Below, one piece after another: positions 15,419 through 24,981 of a stretch of 64,000 bases of DNA. This stretch comes from Flavivirga spongiicola (GTDB taxonomy: Bacteria; Bacteroidota; Bacteroidia; Flavobacteriales; Flavobacteriaceae), in contig NZ_JAUOEO010000001.1 in the NCBI RefSeq assembly GCF_030540825.1, forward strand, positions 1,585,001-1,649,000. The letters run 5' to 3'. Position 1 is the first letter of the stretch, and each line of letters begins with the position of its first letter. The notes below the pieces were generated by a model that did no database searches, was not told the DNA's origin, and saw only the letters and a program-made list of their open reading frames with translations. Made by a program: the position numbers and the translations under genes.

Positions 15419-15895
15419 ATGTCCTACGAATACAAAAAAATAAAAGTCCCTAGGTTCAATGAAGAGTCTGGTTTTTATACCACGAAAAAACGTTCCAAAA
15501 TGATGGGCAAAATTCGTGGTAAAAACACCAAACCAGAAATGATCTTTCGCAAAGCACTTTGGAAAAACGGTGTACGATATAGGGTGGATAGCAAACAACT
15601 TCCCGGGCGACCTGATGTAAGCATAAAAAAATACAAACTTGCTATTTTTATCGATGGCGAATATTGGCATGGCTATAATTGGCAAGAACGGAAGGACAAA
15701 CTAAAAACGAATCGTGATTTTTGGGTCCCAAAGATTGAAAGGAATATGCAACGAGACAGAGAAGTCAACCTCCAATTAGAAGATTTGGGTTATACTATTT
15801 TCCGATTTTGGGCTCAGGAAATAAAAACCAATCTAAAAACCTGTATCAACGATGTAATGGTATATTTAGATATTGAAAGATTCAAAATTCATTAA
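15419..15895 (+). CDS. vsr: Very short patch repair (Vsr) endonuclease, solitary
   Basis: The 158-residue protein has the Vsr signature MMGKIRGKNTKPEMIFRKAL near residue 28, LPGRPDVSIKKYKLAIFIDG with the metal-binding Asp near 64-75, and EYWHGYNW near 80. Vsr nicks next to T:G mismatches that arise when 5-methylcytosine deaminates. It is normally encoded beside a cytosine methyltransferase, but none is present here; the neighbours are transposon remnants and a two-component system. A near-consensus promoter (TTG at 15381-15383, TATATTTT at 15401-15408) lies just upstream. It could be a survivor of a decayed restriction-modification island. Confidence 0.92.
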   Translation: MSYEYKKIKVPRFNEESGFYTTKKRSKMMGKIRGKNTKPEMIFRKALWKNGVRYRVDSKQLPGRPDVSIKKYKLAIFIDGEYWHGYNWQERKDKLKTNRDFWVPKIERNMQRDREVNLQLEDLGYTIFRFWAQEIKTNLKTCINDVMVYLDIERFKIH

Positions 15896-16075
15896 AAAAA
15901 CAACATTTTTATTTACTTATAAATAAACTTTTTAAATCACATTAATAAAAATCAAGAATATAGAAGTTATACTCTCCCAATAAACCTGCCAAAGCGCAAC
16001 CTATTTATTTAATGATTTTGTTTGAATAGTTTTTGTAGTAAATAATTGGTTAACCCTTTTTAAGACGACTCAAAA

Positions 16076-16831
16076 TTAACAGTCCAACCATTTTTTAAAA
16101 TTAGTAGTTCGTTCTCTAGATACTATGATTTGTTCTTCTTCGTTAGGTTCTAATTTCAACAGCAGTCTGCTATTAAAATAGCTATGAATTTCACTTACTG
16201 CGTTAACTGACACCATATATTTTCGGTTTATTCTAAAAAACTGAATAGGGTCTAAAATATCTTCTAATTGGTCTAAAGAATATTCAATAGGGTACTTCTT
16301 CCCATTAATATTTCGTAAGTATATCAATCCTTCGTGAGATTTAAAATAAGCAATATCTTCTATATTAAAGCTATTAAACTGGTTTCCTATTTTCACCATA
16401 AAACGTCGTTTATACGCTTTAGAAAAAAGATTTTTTAACTGTTCATATTTCTGCTCGTTCTCTTTTTCCGGTACCAACTTTGTTTTTCTAAACTTATTTA
16501 AGGCATTTTCTAAATCCCTTTTGTCAATGGGTTTCAGTAAATAATCTAATCCATTATACTTAAAGCCTCTTATAGCATATTCATTATAAGCTGTGGTAAA
16601 AATTATAGGAGGATGCTCTTTTAGTGCATCAATGATATCGAAACCATAGCCATCATTTAGTTGTATATCTAAAAATATTAAATCTGGTAACGTATTATTT
16701 TTAAACCAAGCAATACCTTCTTCAACAGAGCTTATACGCTCTAGAATCTCGATATCCGGGGCCAATTCTTTCACAAGATTAGCTAATCGTTTTGATGCTA
16801 TATTTTCATCTTCTATAATTAAAGCCTTCAT
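16076..16831 (-). CDS. LytTR-type response regulator
   Basis: The 251-residue protein has a receiver domain (residues about 1-120; phospho-acceptor Asp55 in PDLIFLDIQL, Lys in YLLKPIDK) and a C-terminal LytTR DNA-binding domain (about 145-250, with FNIEDIAYFKSHEGLIYL and FFRINRKYMVSV). It begins one base after the histidine kinase gene ends, so they form a classic LytS/LytR pair. The regulated genes are unknown; the TonB receptor gene at 18174, divergent from the kinase, is the nearest candidate. Confidence 0.95.
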   Translation of the reverse strand: MKALIIEDENIASKRLANLVKELAPDIEILERISSVEEGIAWFKNNTLPDLIFLDIQLNDGYGFDIIDALKEHPPIIFTTAYNEYAIRGFKYNGLDYLLKPIDKRDLENALNKFRKTKLVPEKENEQKYEQLKNLFSKAYKRRFMVKIGNQFNSFNIEDIAYFKSHEGLIYLRNINGKKYPIEYSLDQLEDILDPIQFFRINRKYMVSVNAVSEIHSYFNSRLLLKLEPNEEEQIIVSRERTTNFKKWLDC

Positions 16832-16832
16832 A

Positions 16833-17915
16833 TTAAGAATCTAGAGATGTGTTAAATTGTTTTACCGTTTTTTGTAATAAAGGAATTTCGATCTTATAAA
16901 GATCATTTTCTTCTTCAATAGTTACTGGTTCGTTTGTATAAAAAGCATAGCGTTTTTTAATATTACTAATACCTAATTTAGTAGATGGCTCTTCTTTTCT
17001 TTTACGCAATGTATTTTGTACAACAAGCTTTTTGTTACCAGAAAATATACTAACCTCTAATGGCCTTTCCTTGGAAAAATAGTTATGCTTTAGAGCATTC
17101 TCTACTAACATTTGTAGAGATAATGTTGGTATTAAAAAGCCTTTTGAATTAACAGAAATATTGGTTGTTATAGATAATGATTCTTTGTGCCTCACATTCA
17201 TCATAAAAATAAACGAATCTAAAAAATTCAATTCCTTTTCCAATGTCACCAGATCTTTCTCTTTATTGTCTAAAATATATCGGTAACACGATGCCAATCG
17301 CGTCACAAAATCTGATGCCAAATCACGATCTTCATACATCAGTGAGGTTAAAGTATTTAAACTGTTAAATAAAAAATGTGGACTTATTTGGTTTTTTAAC
17401 GAGTTATATTTCGACGTCATCACTTCTTGTTTTAGCTGATGCATTGAATTTTCAATCTCCTTGGTTCTCGTTGTTGCGTAATAAAATAGATTAAATATAG
17501 TAAGAGAAAAAAGTAACAATGCAGCTCTTAAAAAATCTATACGAAATTGTAACCAAGGATTTTCTGCATCTATTTTACATATATAGTTAAATTCAAAAAT
17601 GGCTAAATAATATGTTAGCGCAATAATAGGTAATACGATCACTAATGTTTTAACTAAAATCTCTAAACTACTAGAAAACCCCATATTAGATTTTAAGGTA
17701 TTCTGGCTATTATTTTTAATTAATTTATCATTGACTTCCCAAGTGAGTAGAAAGAATATAATAGCCGATACATAATAAAAAATAGGCTCGTTAATGGGGT
17801 CTTCTCCATTAAACCTATTCTCTTCACTGTTAACAGTCAGCTTTATCAATAAAAAAACAATATTGATAACTAGAACTCTATAACCTAGCTTTTTTATCTG
17901 AGCCGTTTTAATCAT
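16833..17915 (-). CDS. LytS-family sensor histidine kinase
   Basis: The 360-residue protein has about four membrane helices (roughly 13-27, 46-60, 85-105, 128-147) with little outside the membrane. A coiled linker and the His_kinase core follow, with the phospho-acceptor His180 in NQISPHFLFNSLN and the N-box LVENALKHNYF near 270-280. GISNIKKRYAFY near 325 fits the glycine region. It lacks a classical periplasmic sensor domain. It is the first gene of the pair with the LytTR regulator (one base apart); a TATATTTG -7 element lies at 17945-17952 upstream. Confidence 0.93.
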   Translation of the reverse strand: MIKTAQIKKLGYRVLVINIVFLLIKLTVNSEENRFNGEDPINEPIFYYVSAIIFFLLTWEVNDKLIKNNSQNTLKSNMGFSSSLEILVKTLVIVLPIIALTYYLAIFEFNYICKIDAENPWLQFRIDFLRAALLLFSLTIFNLFYYATTRTKEIENSMHQLKQEVMTSKYNSLKNQISPHFLFNSLNTLTSLMYEDRDLASDFVTRLASCYRYILDNKEKDLVTLEKELNFLDSFIFMMNVRHKESLSITTNISVNSKGFLIPTLSLQMLVENALKHNYFSKERPLEVSIFSGNKKLVVQNTLRKRKEEPSTKLGISNIKKRYAFYTNEPVTIEEENDLYKIEIPLLQKTVKQFNTSLDS

Positions 17916-17944
17916 CCAAACTTTATTCTAACAAACATCATGTT

Positions 17945-17952
17945 CAAATATA
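17945..17952 (-). promoter_or_regulatory. Putative -7 promoter element for the LytS/LytTR pair
   Basis: Minus-strand TATATTTG matches TAnnTTTG 29 bases before the kinase ATG. The -33 region is T-rich without a clear TTG. Confidence 0.5.
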
Positions 17953-18173
17953 CTGAGTCCCTAGTAAAAAAAACGACTTCCTTATTCCAATTGTCAAATA
18001 AGGGCTTAAACTGTTATCATTTTTATTTAAACTGAAAAATAATCTAAATATAGGTTATATGGTCATTCAAAGAACTATTTAAACAGTTCAAACTATAATT
18101 AGACAATTCAAAAAAAACACCTTCATTTTTTATGTTTTAACCTTCAAATTTGGTGAAAACAAATAAAAAACGA

Positions 18174-20552
18174 ATGAAAACTATATTAAAATTGTTCATT
18201 TTGTGCTTGGCATCTTCAATACAGGCGCAGACAGGAATCATTAAAGGTTTAGCAATAGACAAACAGTCTGAGGTCCCACTTCCTGGAGCTACGATAGAGC
18301 TATTAAATCAAGATAAAGCCATTGGAGCAATCACAGACGAAAATGGATATTTCACGATAACCAATGTACCCTTAGGCAGACAAACCATTCGTATTAGCTA
18401 TGTAGGTTACGAGCCCATAACATTACCTAACTTGGATGTAACATCGGGTAAAGATGTCACTGTAAACGTAAGCTTAACGGAAGCCTTTGGAGAATTAGAT
18501 ACGGTCATTCTAACCAGCGAAACCAATAAAGACAGGGCTGTAAATAAACTCGCATCAATTTCTGCTCGTCAGTTTAGTATGGAAGAAGTGAATCGTTTTT
18601 CCGGAGGAAGAAGTGATGTTGGTAGATTAGCAGCAAACTTTGCAGGCGTTTCTGCTCCTGATGATAGTAGAAACGACATTGTAGTACGTGGTAATTCTCC
18701 ATCAGGATTATTATGGCGTTTAGAAGGTGTTCCTATACCTAGTCCCAATCATTTTTCCTCATTAGGTACAACGGGTAGCCCAGTTTCTGCATTAAACCCT
18801 AACATGCTTAAAAATTCCGATTTTATAACCTCTGCCTTCCCTGCAGAATATGGTAACGCCCTAGGAGGCGTTTTCGATTTGGGGTTTAGAAAAGGAAATG
18901 CTGACGATTATGAATTTACAACTCAGCTTGGTGTTTTCACAGGGTTAGAAGCCATGGCAGAGGGCCCTTTAGGTAATAAACAAGGTTCCTTTTTAGTTGC
19001 TGGCAGATACTCTTTAATTGGTCTAATAGGTGGTGGTGGCACATCTGCAACCCCTAACTATAATGACATCTCTTATAATATTGATTTAGGAACCGGAACT
19101 TATGGTAATTTGTCACTATTTGGAATTATTGGAAACTCAGACATTGAATTTTATGGCGATGATGTTGAAAAAGACGATCTATTTTCTGCAGAAGATGAAA
19201 ACTCATTTGTTAAATCTAATTTTCATGTTTTTGGTCTTAATCATCGCATTACTATTGGTAAAAAAAGTTATTTAAAAACAGTAGTATCTGTGTCTGGCTC
19301 TGGTAATAATTATACAGAAGATCGGTTTATAGATAAAAACACACCTGATGAACGTATTATTAAGTATACAGAAGCAGATAATAAAGAAACCCGTATTACG
19401 ATGTCTTCTTTATTCAATTCTAAATTAAATAACAAGATAACATTAAGAACAGGGGTGCTATTCGAAAATCTTAAATTAAAATCTTATCTGCAAGACAGGG
19501 ATGAACAACCAGATTTAAACAACGACGGCGATCCAGACTTATATACATTTAGAGATACAGACGAAAGTTTAAATTTATTTCAACCTTATATTCAAGGTCG
19601 TTTTAGACTCTCTAAAAAACTTACTTTAAATGCAGGACTGCATGCTCAGTATAGTTCTTTAAACAGTCAATTTATAATAGAACCCAGAGGGGCATTAAAC
19701 TATAAAATAGCACCTAAACATAATTTAAGTTTAGGCTATGGCATACATCATCAAAATATACCATTACCAATTCTATTTCTAAATGAAGATGTTAATGGAG
19801 AACCCGTACAAACTAATAAAAATTTAGACTTTACAAGAAGTGAACATTATGTATTTGGCTATGATGTAAAACTAGCAAAAAGCTGGAGAGCCAAAGCAGA
19901 GGTTTATTACCAAAATATCACTAAAGCAGCCGTAGAACCTTTTCCATCAAGCTATTCCTCATTGACTGAGGGAGCTGATTTTGATTTTAACAGTAACGTC
20001 TTTTCTCTTAAAAATGAAGGTAAAGGCTATAATCAAGGCGTAGAGTTAACGGTAGAGAAATTTTTCAGCAAGGGGTTTTATGGATTATTAACGGCTTCTT
20101 TTTTTGAAAGTAAATACAAAGGTAGTGATGGTATAGAAAGAAACTCGCCATTTAACAATGGTTATGTTACAAATCTACTGGCAGGTAAAGAGATTACCGT
20201 TGGTAAAGCCAAAAAAAATGTTTTGTTTTTCGATACGCGATTTACAATTTCTGGTGGGCGTTATTACACACCAGTAGATTTAGAAGCTTCGCGACAAGCA
20301 AATTTCGAAATTCTTTTAGAAGACCAAGCATTCTCCAAACAATATGATGATTATATGCGTTGGGATTTAAAAATTGGTTTTAAAATGAATAGCAAAAGAA
20401 AAAAACAATCGCATCAATTCTTTGTAGATATGCAAAACCTATCCAATAGGAAAAATGTTTTTGAACGTCGTTATAACCGTTTAACAAATAATGTGGATCA
20501 GGTAGACCAAATAGGGTTCTTCCCGGATGTAGGTTATCGTTTCCAATTTTAA
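18174..20552 (+). CDS. TonB-dependent receptor with carboxypeptidase-regulatory N-terminal domain
   Basis: Starting at the ATG at 18174 gives a 792-residue protein with a clean signal peptide (MKTILKLFILCLASSIQAQ); an upstream TTG would add eight basic residues before it. Residues about 22-110 form a CarboxypepD_reg-like beta-sandwich (GIIKGLAIDKQSEVPLPGAT), then a plug (RNDIVVRGNSPSGLLWRLEG) and a barrel ending FFPDVGYRFQF. It faces the LytS/LytTR pair across 258 bases, which suggests that pair may control it. No SusD partner follows. The ligand cannot be told from the sequence. A strong terminator follows at 20592. Confidence 0.92.
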   Translation: MKTILKLFILCLASSIQAQTGIIKGLAIDKQSEVPLPGATIELLNQDKAIGAITDENGYFTITNVPLGRQTIRISYVGYEPITLPNLDVTSGKDVTVNVSLTEAFGELDTVILTSETNKDRAVNKLASISARQFSMEEVNRFSGGRSDVGRLAANFAGVSAPDDSRNDIVVRGNSPSGLLWRLEGVPIPSPNHFSSLGTTGSPVSALNPNMLKNSDFITSAFPAEYGNALGGVFDLGFRKGNADDYEFTTQLGVFTGLEAMAEGPLGNKQGSFLVAGRYSLIGLIGGGGTSATPNYNDISYNIDLGTGTYGNLSLFGIIGNSDIEFYGDDVEKDDLFSAEDENSFVKSNFHVFGLNHRITIGKKSYLKTVVSVSGSGNNYTEDRFIDKNTPDERIIKYTEADNKETRITMSSLFNSKLNNKITLRTGVLFENLKLKSYLQDRDEQPDLNNDGDPDLYTFRDTDESLNLFQPYIQGRFRLSKKLTLNAGLHAQYSSLNSQFIIEPRGALNYKIAPKHNLSLGYGIHHQNIPLPILFLNEDVNGEPVQTNKNLDFTRSEHYVFGYDVKLAKSWRAKAEVYYQNITKAAVEPFPSSYSSLTEGADFDFNSNVFSLKNEGKGYNQGVELTVEKFFSKGFYGLLTASFFESKYKGSDGIERNSPFNNGYVTNLLAGKEITVGKAKKNVLFFDTRFTISGGRYYTPVDLEASRQANFEILLEDQAFSKQYDDYMRWDLKIGFKMNSKRKKQSHQFFVDMQNLSNRKNVFERRYNRLTNNVDQVDQIGFFPDVGYRFQF

Positions 20553-20591
20553 TTTGAGTGTAACTACTTTTGTTGACTTGATTTTTGATTC

Positions 20592-20616
20592 CAGGTAAGA
20601 ACTAGTTTCTTACCTG
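20592..20616 (+). terminator. Terminator of the TonB receptor gene
   Basis: CAGGTAAGAA-CTAGT-TTCTTACCTG is a perfect 10-bp stem followed by ATTTTT, 40 bases after the stop. Confidence 0.9.
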
Positions 20617-20628
20617 ATTTTTATGATC

Positions 20629-20661
20629 AGACCTGACAGGTTTTAAAAACCTGTTAGGTCT
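20629..20661. repeat. Imperfect palindrome AGACCTGACAGG...CCTGTTAGGTCT
   Basis: A 33-base near-perfect inverted repeat (one mismatched pair) centred on TTTTAAAAA. It has no T-tract of its own and lies between two terminators, so it looks like a dispersed palindromic element rather than a terminator. Confidence 0.6.
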
Positions 20662-20674
20662 CTTAAACAATAAA

Positions 20675-20700
20675 AACCCTTCCTGTTTCCAGAAAGGGTT
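20675..20700. terminator. Terminator downstream of the phytase gene
   Basis: AACCCTT-(CCTGTTTCCAG)-AAAGGGTT with an inner CTG/CAG helix, flanked by A-run and T's. The core is identical to the terminator at 24925, which ends the rpmA transcript. It serves the minus-strand phytase operon. Confidence 0.8.
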
Positions 20701-20724
20701 CTCATACTCTATAAACGGAGCCTT

Positions 20725-21741
20725 TTATTCTAATAATTTAAGCTTTTCTAAATCATGAAAAAAGAAATTCTTTTCATCATTCATAGAAACAAATAATCCA
20801 TTAGGAAACTTATCACCCAATGCTGTTGTTGTAACATCACAACCATCTGTTTCGATAGTTCCTAAATTAATTTCTTTAATAAATGCGTTCGTCTTTAAAT
20901 CGAAAATATTAAACGTATGCGCTTGTTGATTTGACACGATTAAAAATCCTTTCTCCTGATACTTCGCAATGGCAATGCCTTCGATATCTTCTTTAAAATA
21001 TTCGCTTCCAAAACAGTAAATTTCTTCATCTCCTTTCGAAGGTTCTGCATAGTATTTACGAATACAATGCATCTCATCTGAATAATATACAATACCTGCC
21101 TCGTTATCTACCGCTATAGCTTCTATTTCTTTTTTACCACTAAATTCACCAAACTTTCTAACTAATTTAGAATGTACACCCAAACTATCTGAAGTCAAGT
21201 GATATTGGTATAAATACTCCTTTTTAGGTCCCGTTTTTCTGCCTACAATAGCATATAGTTTATGTGTTTCTGGTGATTTGTAAAGTGCTATACCCATTGG
21301 TAAATTTGTTTCAGGTTCTTTTGCGTCTGTAAAAACTGGAAAACCGCCATGATCCAGTGGTTTCATATCTGGAACAGAAAATAAACGTATTTGCTGACGT
21401 TCTCTTTCTGTAAAAGAAATAACATCGACTTTTGTTGAATCATTCAATTGAAAACCGTATTCCAAATCGACATTATTTGGTCGTTTTAAATTCCTTATTG
21501 TTTTATCTTCAATAATTTTACCATCTAAATCAAAGGCATAAATAGCACCTTCTGTATTTTTGTCCGTACCAAAAACAATGCTCTTCGAAGCGTCTTTTGG
21601 GTTAATCCATATAGCAGGATCGTCTGTGTCATATAACGTCGTTTCGGTAATGACATTGGCTACAATTTCAGGTAATTTTTTAGCACATGCCATTAGTGCA
21701 ACGAAACAAATAAAAATGATGTTTACTTTAAGCTTTTCCAT
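20725..21741 (-). CDS. Beta-propeller (3-)phytase lipoprotein
   Basis: The 338-residue product has a lipoprotein signal peptide (lipobox Cys19 in FVALMACA) and the beta-propeller phytase pattern: LYDTDDPAIWINPKDASKS near 38, RPNNVDLEYGF near 87, LPMGIALYKSP near 148, EFSGKKEIEAIAVDNEAGIV near 198 and EDIEGIAIAKYQEKGFLIVSNQQ near 252. The Asp/Glu-rich loops bind the calcium ions used to cleave phytate. Its ATG overlaps the stop of the upstream TonB receptor (TAATG), so they are translated together. The pair should degrade phytate at the cell surface and import a product. Confidence 0.9.
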   Translation of the reverse strand: MEKLKVNIIFICFVALMACAKKLPEIVANVITETTLYDTDDPAIWINPKDASKSIVFGTDKNTEGAIYAFDLDGKIIEDKTIRNLKRPNNVDLEYGFQLNDSTKVDVISFTERERQQIRLFSVPDMKPLDHGGFPVFTDAKEPETNLPMGIALYKSPETHKLYAIVGRKTGPKKEYLYQYHLTSDSLGVHSKLVRKFGEFSGKKEIEAIAVDNEAGIVYYSDEMHCIRKYYAEPSKGDEEIYCFGSEYFKEDIEGIAIAKYQEKGFLIVSNQQAHTFNIFDLKTNAFIKEINLGTIETDGCDVTTTALGDKFPNGLFVSMNDEKNFFFHDLEKLKLLE

Positions 21742-24566
21742 TATTGTTTTTTATTGAATAAATCATATTTTAAACCAAATGTGATACGTCTTCCATAATA
21801 CTCTACTTGCATGGTTCTATTTTTAACACCTTGGAAATAACGCAACGGTTGATCGGTGATATTATTTAAATCGAAGTAGATACTAAATCCTTTGTTAAAT
21901 GCATATGAAGCATTAAAATCTAGTAAAAATTGTTCATCGTAATACCTATCTTCGAAAGTACTTCCTCCAATTTCGTCTATATAGGCATCGGAATAGTTAG
22001 CTGATAAACGTAGATTTAATTTTTTACCAGAATAGCCTAAAGAACCATTAAACATATTGGGAGCCGTACCTGGTAAATCCAAATCTGTTCTTTCTTCTCC
22101 ATTCGAATTCCTGATGCCATCCGCATTTGATGTTAAATAAGTATAATTCAACATCAAACTGAAGTTTCTAGCAAACCCTGGTAAAAAATCTAACTGACGC
22201 TGAAAACCGATTTCTGCTCCAAATATATTAGCATTGTCACCATTTTGTGGTTGAAAACTATCAAACCCTGTCCCTGAATCCTCAAACTGAAATGTATAAA
22301 TAAAATCTTTAATGCTTTTTTGAAATACGCCCCCAGAAATAATGCCAACACTACTAAAATAATGTTCCATCATTAAATCAAAGTTCATAGATGTAGTAGC
22401 ACTTAATTCCGGATTTCCTAAGAAAATTTCTTCATCATCTGCAACAATATCTATACTAGGCACAACATCTGCATAATTTGGTCTTGCTAATGTGTTAGTC
22501 CACGCAAATCGTAAAACCGTATTATCATTTACATTGTATTTAAAATGAACACCCGGTAATACATTTATATAATTCTTATCGGCTGTTATAATCCCTAAAA
22601 TATTCTCCTCATCTTCGATTTGATTTCCCGTAGCTTCAGTTTTGGTACTTTCTACTCTTACACCAACCAATACATCCAATTTATCCGATAATTTTTGGTT
22701 TGTCATGACATAACCAGCGTAAACATGCTCTTTTACATCATAATTAGCCCTGACATATTCGCTTGGTACATCTGAAACATCAAATAACGACGTATTGTTT
22801 AAATCTAATTTTCCTAAAAATGCAGGATCTACAAACATGCCTGCCGCATATTTACTTCCAGCTAAAAAATCGGCATCTGTTTGATTTATTAATGGCAAAG
22901 CACTTAAGTCATCAAATGCTGCATTTGTAGGTTCAAATTCGAAAAAATTATTAGTTCTTTCCTTATTCTTTATTTTTAAACGGCCTCCAAATTTCACGAA
23001 ACCATTTCCTTTATTAAAAAAATCTGCTGGTAATTTAAAATTTGTAAAAAAGTTAAAATCTTTTTCTTCTGTGAATTTATTTTCTTCAGTAATTTCTTTT
23101 AAACTAAAATTGCTTAAAGCAGCATCACTACTATTCAATGGTGTAATTAATGGAAATTTTTCATTAGCAAAATCTGTATCAAAAGGAATAGGGTCGCCTC
23201 CGCTGGTTTCCTCTAATTCATACTCAACATAACGTTCATTTAGTCGCTCTTCTGAGGCACTTGCATAAGATGCTAACCAATCAAATTCTATTTTTCCAAA
23301 TAAATGTTCGCCTCCCAAGCTATAGTTTTGCATACGCTGATCTTCCAGACGCGTATTTTTATTTCTATTATTATCGACACCTCCTTTTGTTTGTCTTCTT
23401 ATTTCACCTTGATATCCAGTAATGGTTTCTGTGCCATTGGTAAATATTGGTTCAATACTTCTATACCGAAGTCTGAAACGATTTTCTCTATCATCTCTCC
23501 AATTATACATTGATTTTAAATGAATAGTATTATTAGCATCAAAAGCATAATCTAAATTTGCTGAAAAACTTCTTCTAATACGTTGTACCAAATAAGTTCT
23601 AATATCTGATTCTTCTACAAATGGATCTACCTGAATATCATCACCAGAAACTGGGCTTTCCGCTTCATTTACCCATTCTGCCTCTACATTGTCTGAACCA
23701 AAATCACTATCATTAATAGATGTAGAAAGCATCCATCCAAATTTATTATCTTTTGATCTATCTCCTACTAGAAATGATCCATTTACGATTCTTTTGTTAG
23801 TAATAAAATTAACTCCAGACCCTACAGTCGCAGCAACTCTAAATCCGTTTGGAGATGTTCTTGTTACCAAATTTACAGAACCACCTAGTGCATCAGCATC
23901 CATATCTGGTGTCACTGCTTTATTAACTTCTATAAGCTGAATCATGTCTGATGGAATTAAATCCATTTGCACGTTTCTATTATCACCTTCGGCGGAAGGA
24001 ATTCTACTCCCGTTTAACGTCACCGAATTTAATTGAGGTGCTAAACCTCTAACAATAATATTACGTGCTTCACCTTGATCTACTTGCATTGTGATTCCCT
24101 GGATACGTTTTATTGCATCTCCGATATTTGCATTAGGAAACTTTCCTATCTGGTCCGTTGAAACAACATTTGTAATATTCTGTTTGTTCTTTTGAGCATT
24201 AAGAGCTTTTGCCTGACCACTATTATATCCTGTTATTAGAATGCCGTCTAGCTCTAAATTTTCAGGGGATATTACTATGACAACTTCAGCTGTTGTTCCT
24301 GCTTTAACAGTAACTTCTTTTTCTGTATCTGCATACCCTAAATAAGTGATTTTTATTGTTTGGGATCCAGAAGGAATATCAACCATTAAAAAACTACCAT
24401 CAAAATCTGATATAGTTCCCTTATTTAATGATTCGATTAATACATTTCCAAAAGGAATCGATAAGCCATTTTCGTCAATAATTTTCCCATGAATATTTCC
24501 ACTTTGAGTGAATCCAAGAAAGGATAGTGATAATGTAATAAATAGTAATACGTAATTTTTTCTCAT
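21741..24566 (-). CDS. TonB-dependent receptor paired with phytase
   Basis: The ATG at 24566 gives a 941-residue protein with a signal peptide (MRKNYVLLFITLSLSFLGF); an upstream in-frame start would add 16 residues and spoil the signal. A CarboxypepD_reg-like domain (about 20-105, GNIHGKIIDENGLSIPFGN) precedes the plug (NIGDAIKRIQGITMQVDQGE, then RNIIVRGLAPQLNSVTLNG). The barrel ends RRITFGLKYDLFNKKQ. The NIGDAIKRIQGI pattern is that of the large TonB-dependent receptor group common beside phosphatases and phytases in marine bacteria. The phytase start overlaps its stop, so it probably imports inositol phosphates or a related ligand. Confidence 0.93.
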   Translation of the reverse strand: MRKNYVLLFITLSLSFLGFTQSGNIHGKIIDENGLSIPFGNVLIESLNKGTISDFDGSFLMVDIPSGSQTIKITYLGYADTEKEVTVKAGTTAEVVIVISPENLELDGILITGYNSGQAKALNAQKNKQNITNVVSTDQIGKFPNANIGDAIKRIQGITMQVDQGEARNIIVRGLAPQLNSVTLNGSRIPSAEGDNRNVQMDLIPSDMIQLIEVNKAVTPDMDADALGGSVNLVTRTSPNGFRVAATVGSGVNFITNKRIVNGSFLVGDRSKDNKFGWMLSTSINDSDFGSDNVEAEWVNEAESPVSGDDIQVDPFVEESDIRTYLVQRIRRSFSANLDYAFDANNTIHLKSMYNWRDDRENRFRLRYRSIEPIFTNGTETITGYQGEIRRQTKGGVDNNRNKNTRLEDQRMQNYSLGGEHLFGKIEFDWLASYASASEERLNERYVEYELEETSGGDPIPFDTDFANEKFPLITPLNSSDAALSNFSLKEITEENKFTEEKDFNFFTNFKLPADFFNKGNGFVKFGGRLKIKNKERTNNFFEFEPTNAAFDDLSALPLINQTDADFLAGSKYAAGMFVDPAFLGKLDLNNTSLFDVSDVPSEYVRANYDVKEHVYAGYVMTNQKLSDKLDVLVGVRVESTKTEATGNQIEDEENILGIITADKNYINVLPGVHFKYNVNDNTVLRFAWTNTLARPNYADVVPSIDIVADDEEIFLGNPELSATTSMNFDLMMEHYFSSVGIISGGVFQKSIKDFIYTFQFEDSGTGFDSFQPQNGDNANIFGAEIGFQRQLDFLPGFARNFSLMLNYTYLTSNADGIRNSNGEERTDLDLPGTAPNMFNGSLGYSGKKLNLRLSANYSDAYIDEIGGSTFEDRYYDEQFLLDFNASYAFNKGFSIYFDLNNITDQPLRYFQGVKNRTMQVEYYGRRITFGLKYDLFNKKQ

Positions 24567-24839
24567 GATTTTTGTTAGTTGAATACAAGGCGAAATAACA
24601 AAAATGATGAGCAAAGAATTTTAAGTGTTTTTTATATAATTGTTATCTATACATAGAAAAGAATCCTATTTTACGATTATCTAACATTAAAATTAACTTT
24701 TAGAAATGTGTAAATAAAAAAATTCTTAAAACCAACAATCCTCAACGCAAGCATACGAGGTATTTAGCTGGTTTCATACCCAATCAAGTTGAGCACAAAC
24801 TTTGAACTTTTGGATCAAAAACCAAAATTCTTTATTTAG

Positions 24840-24859
24840 ATTCCCGCTTTCGCGAGAAT
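24840..24859. repeat. REP-like palindrome, copy 2
   Basis: ATTCCCGCTTTCGCGAGAAT followed by GACA; the same family and flank as the copy at 37164. Confidence 0.7.
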
Positions 24860-24924
24860 GACAATTTCAACGGAAACCCCAAGGCAAGCCTCGGAGAATT
24901 CTTTTCGATTAAAAAGCAATAAAA

Positions 24925-24952
24925 AAACCCTTCCTGTTTCCAGAAAGGGTTT
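24925..24952 (-). terminator. Terminator of the rplU-rpmA operon
   Basis: An 8-bp AAACCCTT/AAGGGTTT stem with an inner CTG/CAG helix, 30 bases beyond the rpmA stop, with a T-run on the minus strand (the seven A at 24921-24927). Confidence 0.85.
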
Positions 24953-24981
24953 AGTTTAATGTTTTAAAAGAAAATTATTTC

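Larger units (their letters stand above)
24567..24981. other. Long intergenic region with repeat and terminator
   Basis: This 415-base space holds the leader of the phytase-linked receptor, a REP-like palindrome at 24840 and the rpmA terminator at 24925. No THI element, small gene or full promoter consensus was recognised in the remainder. Confidence 0.6.
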
